Below, one piece after another: positions 1 through 14,077 of a stretch of 64,000 bases of DNA. Each line of letters starts with the position of its first letter. Position 1 is the first letter of the stretch. The stretch comes from Tilletiopsis washingtonensis (lineage: Eukaryota > Basidiomycota > Exobasidiomycetes > Entylomatales). The notes below the pieces were generated by a model. That model was not told the DNA's origin, ran no database searches, and saw only the letters and a list, made by a program, of their open reading frames with translations. The stretch is taken from the NCBI RefSeq assembly GCF_003144115.1, contig NW_020312025.1, forward strand, positions 97,125-161,124, given 5' to 3'. Made by a program: the position numbers and the translations under genes.

Positions 1-97
1 CAGGCAAGCGTCATCGACGGCGCGCCCCGTGCGGCGCTGCCTGCGGCCTGGGCGCGGCGCCCGCTGCCAGGCGCGCCACTTTACACGCTGCCGCGCG

Positions 98-103
98 ACG
101 CGT
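98..103. promoter_or_regulatory. MluI cell-cycle box (MCB-like) upstream of POL3
   Basis: The palindrome ACGCGT lies about 100 bases before the POL3 start codon. In yeasts this hexamer is the core site of the MBF G1/S transcription factor, which drives DNA-replication genes including DNA polymerases. Only one copy is seen in the 200 bases available, and in GC-rich DNA the hexamer also arises by chance, so its role here is inferred from position and gene type. The rest of bases 1-200 shows no coding signal. Confidence 0.35.
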
Positions 104-200
104 CGTGTTGCTCTGCGCAGGGCTCGCGGTGCGGCGCCGGCTGCTCCTTCTCCACCCTCACATCCCTGCCGCGCCTCCTCTCCCACTCGTTCCGCCAGCC

Positions 201-3200
201 ATGGCGCCCACGTCCACATCGTACGTCCATATCCGCACGTTTGAATTGCCCGCGCTGACGCCCCCCACAGCGATGTGCCCGCGGCGAAGCGCCAGCGCCT
301 CTCGAGCACCGGTGCCGCCACGTCGAGCAAGGTGCCGCTGCAGCCCAGCAGCAGCGCCACGAATGGCGCCCACTCGCGCGCACAGGGCAAGGCCGGCGCG
401 CCGAGCTTCGAGGAGACGCTCATCCGCATGAAGCACGAGGCGCAGGATGTGTGGGACGCAGGTCAGTCTTGCGATGCCATGGAGCGCAGCAGTGGGCCGC
501 TTATCACTCCGCTGCGCAGAGCCTGCCGATCTGAGAGACACATGGCCACGGCCTGCGCTGCCGCCAATGGACCCGCGCTCTGACGAGCTCACGTTCCAGC
601 AGATCGACATCGAGGAGCACCAGGTGCCGAATGCCGCGCCGCAGATCCGCATCTGGGGCGTCACAGCCACGGGCCACTCGGTGCTCGTGCACGTCTCGGC
701 CTTCCTGCCGTACTTCTACATGCACGCCCCGCGCGGTTTCGTCGCCAGCGACTGCACAGCCTTTCTCAATCACCTCTGCGTGCGTGCTTGTGCTCCAAGC
801 GTGGTGCTGCTTCGCTCGACTGACCCCTCTCGGCTGATCACAGACGCTCTTCGGCCGCGGCTCAGCCACCGCGGTGCAGCTACTCGCGCGCAAGAGCTTG
901 ATGCACTACATGGGCGACGCAGATGTGCAGTTCCTGAAGATCTCGGCGGGTGACCTGCGGGCGCTGAGCAAGATGCGAGATGAGTATCAGGCGCGGTTGT
1001 GAAGTGGCAGGGCCGCGGGATGGCGAAGGGCCGGAGCTCTGCAGTGCGCCGGTCAGACTGCTGCTGCGCTCGTCCCACTTCGGCAGGCAGGGCCGTGCGC
1101 GAGCTGCTGTGCCGAGTGCCCCCCTTGTCGCTGCGGCAGAGGCTGATACCGTGCTCCCCGTCCCCACGCAGCATCGAGCGCGGCGAGGTGTCCTTCCGCG
1201 ACCTGCTCTCGGCGGGCGACTCGCAGCTGACGTACGAGAACATCGCCTACCCTCTGCGCTTCATGATCGACAAGGACATCGTCGGCATGAACTGGCTCAC
1301 GCTGCAGCCCAACACGTACGCGCTGCGCTCGGAGAGCACCAAGATCTCGACGAGCCAGATCGAGGTCGACGTGCGGCCAGACGGCATCGTCTCGCACAAG
1401 CCAGACGGCGAGTGGAGCGCCACGGCACCGCTGCGCATCCTCAGCTTCGACATCGAGTGTGCAGGGAGGAAAGGCGTGTTTCCCGAGGCGGAGATCGATC
1501 CGGTCATTCAGATTGCCAGCATGGTCACGCGGCAGGGTGAGTGAGAAGCACCGCGCTGCACACTTCGCCGCACTGACACAGCTGAGCAGGCGAGTCGGCG
1601 CCGTTCATCAAGAACGTCATGACGCTCAACACCTGTTCGCCCATCGTGGGCACGCATGTGATGGACTTTCAGCGCGAGGTCGACCTGCTCGAGGCGTGGG
1701 CTAAGTTCGTGCAGACGGTCGACCCGGACGTGGTCATCGGCTACAACATCGCCAACTTCGACTTTCCCTACCTGCTCGACCGCGCCAAGGCGCTCAAGGC
1801 GACCAAGTTCCCGTACCTCGGGCGCGAGAAGAGTGCGTGCCGTGCGCCTCGCGCTGCACTGCAATGGTCTCTGACTCGCCTCCACAGACACAAAGACGGA
1901 GGCCAAGGACACGCACTTCTCGTCTAAGGCGTACGGCACGCGCGACAGCAAGAACACGGAGCTGCAGGGGCGCCTGCAGCTCGACATGCTGCAGGTCATG
2001 CAGCGCGACTACAAGCTGCGCTCCTACAGCCTCAACAGCGTGTCCTACGAGTTCCTCGGCGAGCAGAAGGAGGACGTGCACTTCTCGCTCATTACGGAGC
2101 TGCAGAACGGTGGTCCCGAGGCGCGGCGGCGACTGGCCGTCTACTGTCTGAAGGTGCGTCCTCAGCTGCGCTCTTGAGCAACAGGCGCTGATGATGTCTC
2201 ATGCAGGACGCATATCTGCCGCAGCGGCTGATGGACAAGCTGATGTGCTTCATCAACTACGTCGAGATGGCGCGTGTGACGGGCGTGCCGTTCAACTACC
2301 TCCTCTCGCGCGGCCAGCAGATCAAGGTCGTCTCGCAGCTCTTCCGCAAGGCCAACGAGGACCACTACCTCGTGCCGGCGCACAAGGGCGAGGGTGAGTA
2401 GCTCCTGCGACCGTCATGCGGCTCGGCTGCTGACGCGGCGACGCAGGCACCGACGATCAGTACGAGGGCGCCACGGTGCTGGAGCCGAAGCAGGGCTACT
2501 ACGACGTGCCGATCGCCACGCTCGACTTCGCCTCGCTGTACCCGTCAATCATGATGGCGCACAACCTGTGCTACACGACGCTGCTCACCAAGCCCACGAT
2601 CGACCGCCTCGGCCTCGTCAAGGACAAGGACTACGTCATGACGCCGAACAACAGTGCGTCGGGCGACGCTGTGCGTGTGACTCTCTCCGCTGACGCATCA
2701 CCACGACAGACTTCTTCGTGAAGCCAGGCGTGCGCAAGGGCCTGCTCCCGACGGTGCTGGAGGACCTGCTCGGCGCGCGCAAGCGTGCGAAGGCGGACCT
2801 CAAGAAGGAGACGGACCCGTTCAAGCGCGCCGTGCTCGACGGCCGGCAGCTGGCGCTGAAGGTCAGCGCCAACTCGGTGTACGGCTTCACCGGCGCCACC
2901 GTCGGCAAGCTGCCGTGTCTGGAGATCTCGATGAGTGTCACGGCCTACGGTCGCCAGATGATCGAGCAGACGAAGACGGCCGTCGAGTCGCGCTACACGA
3001 TCGCCAATGGCTACGAGCACGACGCCGAGGTCGTGTACGGCGACACCGACTCGGTGATGGTCAAGTTTGGCGTCTCGGATCTGGCGCGCGCGATGGAGCT
3101 GGGCGCCGAGGCGGCCGATATCGTCTCGGCCACATTCGTCAAGCCCATCAAGCTTGAGTTCGAGAAGGTCTACTTCCCCTACCTCCTCATCTCGAAGAAG

Positions 3201-4391
3201 CGCTACGCCGGCCTGTACTGGACGAACGCGGAGAAGTACGACAAGATGGACACCAAGGGCATCGAGACGGTGCGCCGCGACAACTGCCGCCTCGTCCGCA
3301 TGGTCATCGACACGTGCCTGCGCAAGATGCTCATCGACCGCGACGTCAAGGGTGCAGAAGAGTAAGTCGCACTGCCACGTGATGCGCTCGGTAGATGTAG
3401 GCTGACCTCCGGCGCGCGCTCTTCAGCTTCGTCAAGCAGGTCATCTCGGACCTGCTGCAGAACAAGATCGACTTGAGCCAGCTCGTCATCACCAAGGCGC
3501 TGGCCAAGGCCGACTACGCCGCGAAGCAGGCGCACGTCGAGCTGGCCGAGCGCATGCGCAAGCGTGACGCTGGCTCGGCACCGGCGCTCGGTGACCGTGT
3601 GGCGTATGTCATCGTCAAGGGCAGCAAGGGTGCGGCGGCCTACGAGAAGTCCGAGGACCCGCTGTACGTGCTCGAGCACAACATCCCGATCGACACGCGC
3701 TACTACCTCGACAACCAGGTGCGAGCGCTGCGAGGTGCGAGTTGACACGCGATGCTGATGTGCTACCTCCTCACAGCTGGCGAAGCCCCTGATGCGCATC
3801 TTTGAGCCAATCTCCGGCGCAGGCGCCAAGGGTCTGCGTGCGTTGCGTTGTCTGGCTCCAGAGAGGCATCATGCTGACAACTTCCGCTCCCTGCAGTCAA
3901 TGGCGCGCACACGCGCAGCGTCCAGGTCGCCACCTCGACGGTCGGCTCGCTGATGAAGTTCGCCGTCAAGACGGCGCAATGCCTCAGCTGCCGCACGCCG
4001 CTGCCGGCCAAGCTTGGCGGTGAGTCTTTGCATGCTGCCAGCGCTTCGAGGCTCCGGCTCACACGCGCCTCGCAGATGCTCCCGTGTGCGAGCGATGCCG
4101 CCCGAAGCTGCCCGAGATCTACGCCGAGAAGGTGAGCTGCCTTCGCAACCCTCGCAAACGTCCGCTGCGCCCGTGACTGACGCTGCACCCCACACTCAGC
4201 TGATGCGCGCCTCAACACTCGAGGAGGAGTTTGCGCGCCTCTGGACGGGCTGCCAGCGCTGCTCCGGCACCGTGACGCAGGACGTGCTGTGCAGCAACTC
4301 GGACTGTCCTGCGTTCTACTCGCGCCGCCGCGCGCAGAAGGACGTCGAAGAGGCCGAGCGCGTGCTGAGCCGCTTCGACACGACATGGTGA
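201..4391 (+). CDS. POL3: DNA polymerase delta catalytic subunit (family B)
   Basis: Catalytic subunit of replicative DNA polymerase delta: nuclear lagging-strand synthesis, with 3'-5' proofreading. Fifteen exons join in frame: 201-220, 271-461, 538-779, 844-983, 1172-1536, 1590-1832, 1888-2153, 2207-2393, 2447-2653, 2710-3361, 3427-3718, 3777-3831, 3897-4019, 4076-4131 and 4200-4391, giving about 1076 aa, close to the yeast enzyme. Visible are an N-terminal basic KRQR, exonuclease motif FDIE, exonuclease region [12 protein letters not shown], polymerase motif [10 protein letters not shown], the KxxxNSVYG motif and YGDTDSV. The C-terminus carries both zinc/iron-sulfur modules: CLSC...CERC (CysA) and CQRC...CSNSDC (CysB). 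The first exon is only 20 bases. Donors at 984 (GTATCA) and 3832 (GTCTGC) are weak but are the only ones that keep frame and conserved sequence. Convergent with DED1. Confidence 0.95.
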
Positions 4392-5263
4392 TGGCGCGCC
4401 GGCTCACACGCCGCGGCCGTGTCTCCCTTTGCCCCTCGTCCTGGTAGCCCTGCGTCACTGTCACTCTCTTTCCTCTGAATCTCGCCAGACCTCTACTTGT
4501 ACTACCACCGCATCCGATCGTCGCGCACCCACCTCCCACGCCCAGGGACTCCTCAATGCACCTCGTCCATCATCGAGCATACGACGTCATCTCAGGCAAG
4601 CACGACAGGCAAGCAGTAGGTGCGCGAAGCTGGGTATCCATTCATGCGTGAGATGCTGCGTTGTCAAGATGGGGGAGGGAGGTGAAGAAGAAAGGAGGGG
4701 AAAGGTGTGCGGATGAAGGCCGCGCCTGTGCGCGACAGGGACACAGCGCCACGCTCGCGGGACCGGCGCAAGCAGGCCCTCGACGAGCGCGCGTGGAGAG
4801 AAGGATAGAGGGTAGAGGAGGAGGTCTAGTGTGTAGTGTGCGAAAGAAAGAGTCTATTGGATGTCGAGTCTTGAGATCGATGTGAAGAGGGTGACACGGG
4901 ATCCCAAGGGTTGGTTTGAGTCGGACGAGGGCGAGGCAGCATGAGTGAGGCCTCGTGGAGACTCTTCTTTTTTCGCTCGTAGAGGAAGAGAGAGGGGGGT
5001 GCCCAGGCTCATCGGCCGGCCTGGGCTTTTGAGATGGGTGCTCGGAAGGGAAAGGATGGAGAGAGGGAGGGAGTCGCAGCAGGTTGATGAATGACGATAC
5101 CGGGGCGAAGGATGCGAAGACGCGCGTGCGCTTGATGCACGCGCTCGGAGAAGAATGAGGAGGGCGCGAGAAGGCGAAGATCGAAGGCGAGGAAGAGGAC
5201 GGATGGGCATGGGGCTTGCTTCATGAGATGCGTTGTGGGCACTAGCTTGTGCCGCACACCCGC
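4392..5263. other. Intergenic, convergent 3' regions of POL3 and DED1
   Basis: No conserved coding sequence was seen. The stretch holds the 3' untranslated regions of two convergent genes. The part from about 4660 to 5200 is purine-rich on the plus strand (GA and GGAGG runs), a composition typical of the pyrimidine-rich 3' flank of a minus-strand transcript. No clear polyadenylation signal was identified. Confidence 0.5.
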
Positions 5264-7312
<2,049 letters not shown>

Positions 7313-7317
7313 GTTCG

Positions 7318-7440
7318 CTGGAAAGGAGCGTGTCAGCAGGCAAGACGAGGGCAAGAGGGTGGCACAAGGCGGCGCGTGCGGCGGGAGAGCGCAAAGACGC
7401 AGCCACTCAGACCAGTGGGACTGGCATCTCGCCAACCTAC
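7318..7440 (-). other. Probable 5'-UTR intron of DED1
   Basis: Reading the minus strand, a GTAGGT donor at 7440-7435 and a CTGAC...TTTCCAG acceptor ending at 7318 bracket 123 bases that finish five bases before the DED1 start codon. Donor, branch-like sequence and pyrimidine tract all fit the local intron style. There is no coding constraint to confirm it, so it is inferred from splice signals only. Confidence 0.4.
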
Positions 7441-8319
7441 AAAGCAGCAGCGCTATAGCAATGCACAATGGCAGCACAGCATGCCGCAGCGCTCCTCGCC
7501 ACGTACAACCATCATACGCTCAAGCGACCCGAGCGCGTGACCCTTCGTGCCTCAGATCTCTTGCGCCGCTCCAGCACGGCACCGCCACCTCCATGTGCAC
7601 TCTGCGCGGCTGCTCACCAAGCTTGCTGGCGGCACCATCGACGCCCTTGTCGGCCGCGGGCGCTGCGTTGGCAGCGGCGGGGGAGCGAGTGGCAGACTCG
7701 TACGTCATTCGTGAGGGAAGAGAGGAGAGGCGATTAAAGGGCGTGGCAGAGAGTGCAAGAGAGACACAGACAGAAGGACAGGACCGGAGAACGAGTGCTG
7801 TGGGGTGTGTGTGTGCGTGGTGGGTGGGGTAGAGAGAGAGGTGCGAGCGCTGCTGCGCTGCTCGTCATCCATGCCACCGCCACGCGCTGCTGCTGCGCAC
7901 TCCGACTGGCAACGGCTCGCAGCCGCCGTCGTTTGCGCTGCGCCGCGCGTTTTCGCGACGCGGCTAGTGACAGGCACGGCACAAAGGACACTGGCGGCGT
8001 GCCCTCTCTTCTGTGCCCTCATGCGACGCGCGGCGCAAGGTCTGCCGAGGTGGCGAGGCAGAATTTCCAGGTCCTGCGCACGTGACCCCTCCTCTCATAA
8101 AAGTCTCGTCGAGTGAGGCCGTGGACAGGGACGCCGTGCCCTGCGTGGCTGAGCAATCTTTTGAGGCGCTGAGGTGGAGCGAAGGAGCCGCTCAGGCCTT
8201 GCGCCTCCTCTCCGCATCGGACCTCGCACAGCTCATCACCCAGCCTCTCTCTGCACGCGGCTTCTTTCCTCACCTCATCTCGTGTTCACACACCACTCGC
8301 GCTCTCCGCTCCTGTATCG
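7441..8319. other. Intergenic, divergent promoters of DED1 and the mitochondrial carrier gene
   Basis: No gene was seen. A CATAAAA element at about 8094-8100 lies some 220 bases before the carrier start codon and could act as a TATA-like box on the plus strand. Short GT-rich and GA-rich simple tracts occur at about 7798-7845. Confidence 0.4.
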
Positions 8320-10278
8320 ATGGCGAGCTCATCAACGGCGCACGGCAGCGCCTCCACCGCGCACATCTCCTCCACCGCCGCCGCCGCCGCTGCCGGCAGC
8401 ACGACGATGGCCACGACGCACTCGGCACTGCCGCCCGCCGTGCCGCAGCCGGAACGCAGGCGGGAACAGAGGGCAAGGCCGCACGGATGGGTCCACTTTG
8501 CTGCAGGAGGGTGAGTAGTGCATCGTGGCGAGAGCGAGTGCGTAGCACACACAGGACGGGATCAGACGTGGAGAGATGCAGCCGGGAGCCTCGCATGGAG
8601 AGAAGAAGACTGGAGCAGCTGCAACGCGCTGTGCACAGCTGCCAAGCGCTGCATCGACTGCCAAGCCAGAGCTTGCTGTCAGCGTAAGGCGCAGCCGGTG
8701 TCTGCTCGCGCTGTCCCGCTGCGTGAGCAAAGAGGCAACAGGCATGTGCGCCTTCAGTCGCCGAGACGCACTCGGCGCGCTGGGCGAGGTCAGCTGTTGG
8801 GTAGGGCATGCTGTCTTGGCGCCACCTGGCCCCGCTGCGCTGGTCGAAATGTGCCAGTGGCGCAGCTGGCTCTCTGCGTACTGCCGCCAGGCTTGCATGG
8901 ACGGCGAAGTCGGCGGACCTCGAGCGGTAGACTCCAGGTAGCACTGGCATCAGAGCCAGGCGCTGCACAGATCATGAGCGGCACCTGCCTCTGCTTTCGG
9001 TCTGCTCGGGCCGGTCTTGTCGCTCCCAGGTCTACGCTGCCCGCTCGCCCTGCTGACGCCGTTCGCTTCATAGAGTGGCGGGCATGTGCGGCGCCATCGT
9101 CACGTCGCCACTAGACGTCGTCAAGACCCGTCTCCAATCGGACCTGTTCCGGCCCGTCACCTCTCCTCGCTCCACCGCAGCAGCCGCCTCGGCAGCTCGG
9201 AGTAGCGGCGCCTTCTCCCAGACACGGCGTCTCGCGTATCACTTTGTCGAGACGGCACAGCTGCTGCGCACCATCGCTACCCGCGAGGGTCCACGGGCGC
9301 TCTTCCGAGGCCTAGGCCCGACGCTGCTCGGCGCTGTGCCGGCGCGCTCCATCAACTTTTATACGTACGGCAACGGCAAGGTGTTCCTTGCTGAGCACCT
9401 GAATGGCGGGAAAGAGTCGCCGGCGGTACATCTGGGCGCGGCAGCACTGGCGGGTGAGTCATCGCGCCTGCGACTTCGCAAGGTTAGCTCGTGCTGACAA
9501 TCGCTGCTCAAGGCATCGTCACTGCGACGGCGACCAATCCGATCTGGGTCGTCAAGACGCGCCTGCAGCTCGAGGCATCGGCCGCTGAGCGTTCGCTCGA
9601 GACTGCGCGCAACGCTGCTGTGGGGCGGCATGCCTCCTCATCAGGCGCAGCTCCCGCCGCCTCTCGCTCTCTCAGCACCTCTGCGCTAGCCGCGACCTCA
9701 GCCATGCGTGGCGCCTCGCTGCAAAAGTCCTTCTTTGCCGGCTCGAACCCGTCCGTGCCGCGCTCGTCCAGCACGCAGATGGTGCTGCACATCGTGCGCT
9801 CCGAGGGCATCCCCGGCCTGTACCGCGGCATGAGTGCCTCGTATCTCGGCGTCGTGGAGGGCACCATCCAGTGGGTGCTGTACGAGAAGCTCAAGCGCTG
9901 GGAGAGCAAGAGTGAGGGCGAGGAGAAGCGGCAGGGCTTGCGCACTACGATCGGAGCAGCGGGCACGGCGAAGCTCATCGCCAGTCTCATTACGTATCCC
10001 CACGAGGTGAGTCCTGCGCTACGTCGCATCCTGCTCTGCTTACTGACGCTCGCTCCACGCAGGTGCTGCGCACACGCATGCGGCAGCAGCCCTCGCCGGG
10101 CGAGGTGGCAAAGTACACGAGTCTGCGCAAGACGATCGTCTGCGTCTGGCGCGACGAGGGTGCCGCGGCGCTCTACGGCGGCCTCAGCGCGCATCTGCTG
10201 CGCGTCGTGCCGAACGCTGCCATCATGTTCTCCGTGTACGAGCTGGCGCTGTGGCTCGCTGCGCCGCCGCCGTCGTAG
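8320..10278 (+). CDS. RIM2: Mitochondrial carrier, pyrimidine nucleotide type (Rim2/SLC25A33-36)
   Basis: Inner-membrane mitochondrial carrier. Rim2-type members exchange pyrimidine nucleotides and supply mitochondrial DNA and RNA synthesis. Exons 8320-8510, 9074-9453, 9513-10006 and 10063-10278 give about 426 aa. The three tandem carrier repeats each carry the PX[D/E]XX[K/R] signature: PLDVVKTRLQ, PIWVVKTRLQ and PHEVLRTRMR. WVHFAAGG followed by VAGMCGAIVTSPLD at the first helix, and a long Ser/Ala-rich loop between repeats, resemble Rim2 more than other carriers. The first intron is 563 bases, about ten times the local norm, and interrupts the first transmembrane helix without removing residues. 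The substrate is inferred from family resemblance. Confidence 0.85.
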
Positions 10279-10573
10279 CCCCCGTGCCGCACCGCTACAC
10301 CCTTCCAACACGCTATTATCGACCACCGCTCTTAAGCCCCCACTCGCTGGACCTCACCTCGCTCGTCTCTCTGGTTGCATCCGTCACCTATCTACACAGC
10401 CTCCGCGCAATGACACCACTTCGCTACTCAGCATCCCTCAGTGCATCCTAGTCTTATGAAATCGAAGGCCTGGCTGAAGTGGACTCAGCCCGACAACGGG
10501 GCATTTGCTCGCACCCGGCCCGCCCCGGCGAGGAGACGCTCCGACGCGGGCCGGCCCACGTGCTGGTAGTAGT

Positions 10574-11660
10574 TCAGGCGATGTGTGATGCGCACTGGCG
10601 AAGAGCTTCCCATGAGCAGCAAGAGGTGCAGCCGAATTTGATCTCGTATGTGCCTCCGTCGAGCAACTTTCCACCGTCATGGAGAAGGCGAAAGAATGCT
10701 TCTTCCTCTGTGAGCACACGGATGAGCGAGACGCCGAAGCAGGAAGAGGCGCCACTGACGGGCGTAACGATATTGCTCGAGGTCCGGTCCGTCCCCGTAG
10801 TCGACCAGCTCTTTGAGGAAGTGGTACTCGGTCTCACGAGTGTAGAGGCACACATTTTTCCTGTTGAGTCTGCTTCAGAGACTGGACGCAGTGGCGTAAA
10901 ACAAGCCAGCTCAGCTAGCTTACCAAAACTGTGCGACAGTAATCGGACAGTCCTTCTTGTTGCTAATCTCGACTCTTGGGTTCTCGGTGTCGTCCGACGC
11001 AAGCCTATTGCGCACCATGCAGGACTTGTCAAAGCGGTCGAATGACTGTTGTATGTCACAGTCAGACAGGCGCTAGGGACATGCGTAGCGGAACGCGAGA
11101 TTACCTTGCAGTCGCGAATGATCATCTTCGACACCCTGAGCTGGCTTCAGCCGATTTTGCACCTCAAATGTCGCCAATCTTGCCCCACTCACGGAGGCTC
11201 TGTTGCATTGTCGCCCACCGCGGCCAGCGTGTGAAGGTAAGGCATGCGACGTGCCTCTTGGAAACACGGGAAGTCACAAGCCGAGCCTGGCTCAGAACAG
11301 TACTCCTCGTTGTCCCAGTATCCGCACGCAGGGTCCCCAGAGTAGGCGTGAATGCGCTCGTACGGCGTTGCAAACATGAAGCCCATGCTGACGAGTGGGT
11401 GCAGCTTGAGCTCGCCCTCTTGCAGACCTGTGAGCTTTGCGACATCGACCTTGGCCGTGCGAAAGAGCTTCGCATCGAAGGCAGGATGAGTCCCAATGAG
11501 GTCTGCAAACGTCTTGCATGTGCGCTTGAGCAAGGATCAGACGTCGTGCGCAAGGAGAAAGAGCACATCCACTCACCTTGATTCCGCGCAGCTCACGCCC
11601 GTCGAAGTGCAGCAAGATCTCCAGCAGTAGTTCAAGCGGCAGCGAAAGCAGCAAGGGCAT
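10574..11660 (-). CDS. F-box-like protein, local family member A
   Basis: First of five related genes in the window. Six exons (11577-11660, 11193-11524, 11105-11135, 10924-11045, 10760-10860, 10574-10707) join in frame to about 267 aa. Exon 1 encodes a short F-box start, LLSLPLELLLEILLHFD; in the F-box family this segment binds Skp1 and makes the protein a substrate receptor of SCF ubiquitin ligases. After it come family-specific blocks: CKTF...AKLFRTAKVDV, KLHPL, PYERIHAYSG, then MPYLHTLAAVGDNATEPP, VSKM, and PITVAQFW. No leucine-rich, WD or kelch repeats are seen, so the substrate-binding part is unrecognised. Introns fall at the same protein positions as in B, D and E. F-box identity is inferred from the motif. 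Confidence 0.65.
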
Positions 11661-12344
11661 GGCTGAGTTGCGCGGCGGCAGGCGGGGTGTGGTGGTTGCG
11701 TGTGAAGTTGCTGCCGAAGGCCGGCGAGGCCTGCGTCTTCATCATCTGCGCACGGCGGCGCATGATGATGCCGCTGGCGGCGGCGGCACCCCTGAGCGCC
11801 GAGTTCCCACGGCGGCCCAAGCTCTCGCTCTGCTTTGCCTCGGAGCGGCCAGCTCGTCTTGCCCAGCCTCACCTCGGCTATGGCAGCAGGCTGCACGGAT
11901 GGCCACAGAGCTGAAGCGATGGCAACTCATCTCGACACTGGCCTGGGACTGAACGCGGTTGCCGCATCGCACACGCGCTCTGCGCAATGAGTGTCACGCC
12001 TGTCACGCACGCGCACTGACGCTCTCTTCCCTCCCACTGTTCGATGACTCTCTCTGCCTTCGCTGCCATTGACCGAGAACAAGTGTGGACACGGGCGCTG
12101 ATATGCAATGAATTTGCAGGGAGACTGGCGCGCAGGAGCATCGACCGACGCGACTAGCCTGGATCTATGGCCGACTTGGGCTCGATGTGGCTTCTCGAGT
12201 ACATGTCGACACTCATGCTCGTCCTTCAGCTTCTCGAGTCTTGCACGAGATGGTGAGCCGTCCTTGCGAGCGCGGCTTCTGCGCGAGCAACGAGGTCGAC
12301 AGACTGAAAGAGTACGGCAGCTCAATTGCGATGTCAGCACAGCC
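11661..12344. other. Spacer between F-box-like genes B and A
   Basis: No gene was recognised. This is the upstream region of gene A and the 3' flank of gene B. A few open frames exist on both strands, but none has family motifs or a plausible splice pattern. Confidence 0.4.
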
Positions 12345-13406
12345 TCATTGTCTGAACTGGAAGAATGCACGGACATCTTCTATCAGGTAGTTCGGCAATT
12401 CATCCCAGTCGGCCTTGACATACTCTTTCAACTTTTTGTCTATCTTTGTTTTGACCTGGCCGGCGTAGAAGCAGTAGCAGCGCCTGTGGTGTGTCAGTTG
12501 GCAGCAACGGAGCCGAGCGCTTGAGCGAAGACAAACTCTCACCAGAACTGCTCGACAGAAATCGGCCGGCCATCCTCGTTATGGATTTGGAAGCGACCGA
12601 CCATGCTCGACTTGCGAACGAGCTTGTAGTTTCTCGTCTCCAGCGACGTGCGCTACGGCGCGAAATTAGTATGACACTCAGAGGCCAGACGAGTGACCTA
12701 CCGGGTCAGTGACCGTCATGTGCGAGACCCTGCAGCTGCGTCAGAAAGCCCATGCGCGGTTCTACAGGCGACTCGACTCACGGAGGGTCTGTGGCATTGT
12801 CGCCTGCCGCTGCCAAGGAAGCCAGGCGTGGCTTGTGCTCATCCTCGGAGCGGCTCGCGAGAAAGTCGCAGTCGGCCGCGTCGCTTCCTGCAGCGGGAAG
12901 TTCCTCGTAGCTGATCTCGAAGTGGGCTTTGATGAGGATGAGAGGATGCAGCTTGAAATAGTGCTCGCCGCTCCAGGTGCGGCTCCTCTCAACGGCCTTC
13001 ACTTTCAGGAAGCTCCATCCCTGTGAGCGGAAGCACGTCAGCTGGCACTGGCGCTGAGACGTGCCTGGTGGTACGCACGAGCTCCGGGATCAGTCTGAGC
13101 GGGAGGCTAAGCGGGACTCGCGAGGTCTCTGTGGAACGCGCCCTGCGGGCCGTGTACAGCTCGAGGCCTCGTTGCAGGAGCGCTGCATCTACGTCCCTGG
13201 TGCGGAACATCAGTCCGTCGAACTTTGGCTCATCGATGAGCGCACTGAGGTGCTGGCAGGTGCACTGGGCGATGATGAGCGCCCGCAGGTCTCGTCTGGC
13301 GCGGATGATGTGCCGCACTCACTTTGAGGAGCCGCAGAGCGAGGGGCGTGCAGTACAGAAGAACCTCGATGCGCAGCTCGACAGGCAGCGAGAGCAGCGA
13401 TGCCAT
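12345..13406 (-). CDS. F-box-like protein, local family member B
   Basis: Six exons (13323-13406, 13079-13264, 12782-13020, 12702-12729, 12543-12652, 12345-12483) give about 261 aa in frame. Exon 1 is the F-box start LLSLPVELRIEVLLYC. The middle has CTCQHLSALIDEPKFDGLMFRTRDVD, then a segment with GEHYFKLHPLI and EISYEELP, and the family block AAAGDNATDPP, VSHM, and GRPISVEQFW. The last exon is Lys-rich (KTKIDKKLKEYVKADWDELP) and differs from the other members, so the C-terminus appears to be the variable part. The intron at 13021-13078 is absent from member A, where the corresponding coding segment is much shorter. Function beyond a possible SCF adaptor role is unknown. Confidence 0.6.
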
Positions 13407-14077
13407 GGCGCCGACGGATTCGGTAGCGAGGAAGCGGCAGTGTTCTGCACTGGAGCTGCACTGGAGCTGCGTGTGAGCGTCAGCATTGCGCTCTGTCGGC
13501 GGGCCAGCGTGACATGTGACGAACCTGCGAGCGAGCGTGGCACAGGAACACGACGGACGGGCGGTGGTGGGCAGAAGGGGGTGGTGGAGGACGTGAGCGA
13601 AGCTGTGGACCGCATGACGGGTCCGTCTCCGCTTCTCGGCTTGTGACGAGTCGGCTGCCTGCACATGCGCTGCCGACTCGACTGCCGTTGCTGCTTGCGG
13701 CACCGCCTCGAGGCGAGTTGACATGGCTCGCGCGCGTCTGCCTGCCGCTTTCGCCACGCGTCGCGTCAACACCATGTGTCCGAGAGCTGCGTGCTGAGCG
13801 TCCGAGCTCCTCTCGCGGCAACGCTCGCATCGCAGGGCGCCAGCTTTCGCTACGCAAGGCCGCTACGGCCGTCGCAACATGCCAACAACTCATGCCAAGT
13901 CGGCTGAGCGAGCGAGCGAGCGAGCGGACAAGCTCCCCGAATTCACGCACGGTGGCTGCTGAGTGTCCTGTGCGGCAGGACTCATCTCCCACATGGCGCG
14001 GTCTTGGAGTAGTAGAAGTACAAATGCTGATTTGAGACATGATGCGAGAGCTCGGGAAGTGAGGGCAGTCGGGCAGA
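13407..14077. other. Spacer between F-box-like genes C and B, with a short GAGC repeat
   Basis: No gene was recognised. A tetranucleotide tract of about five GAGC units occurs at 13905-13926. The remainder is the upstream region of gene B and the 3' flank of gene C. Confidence 0.4.
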
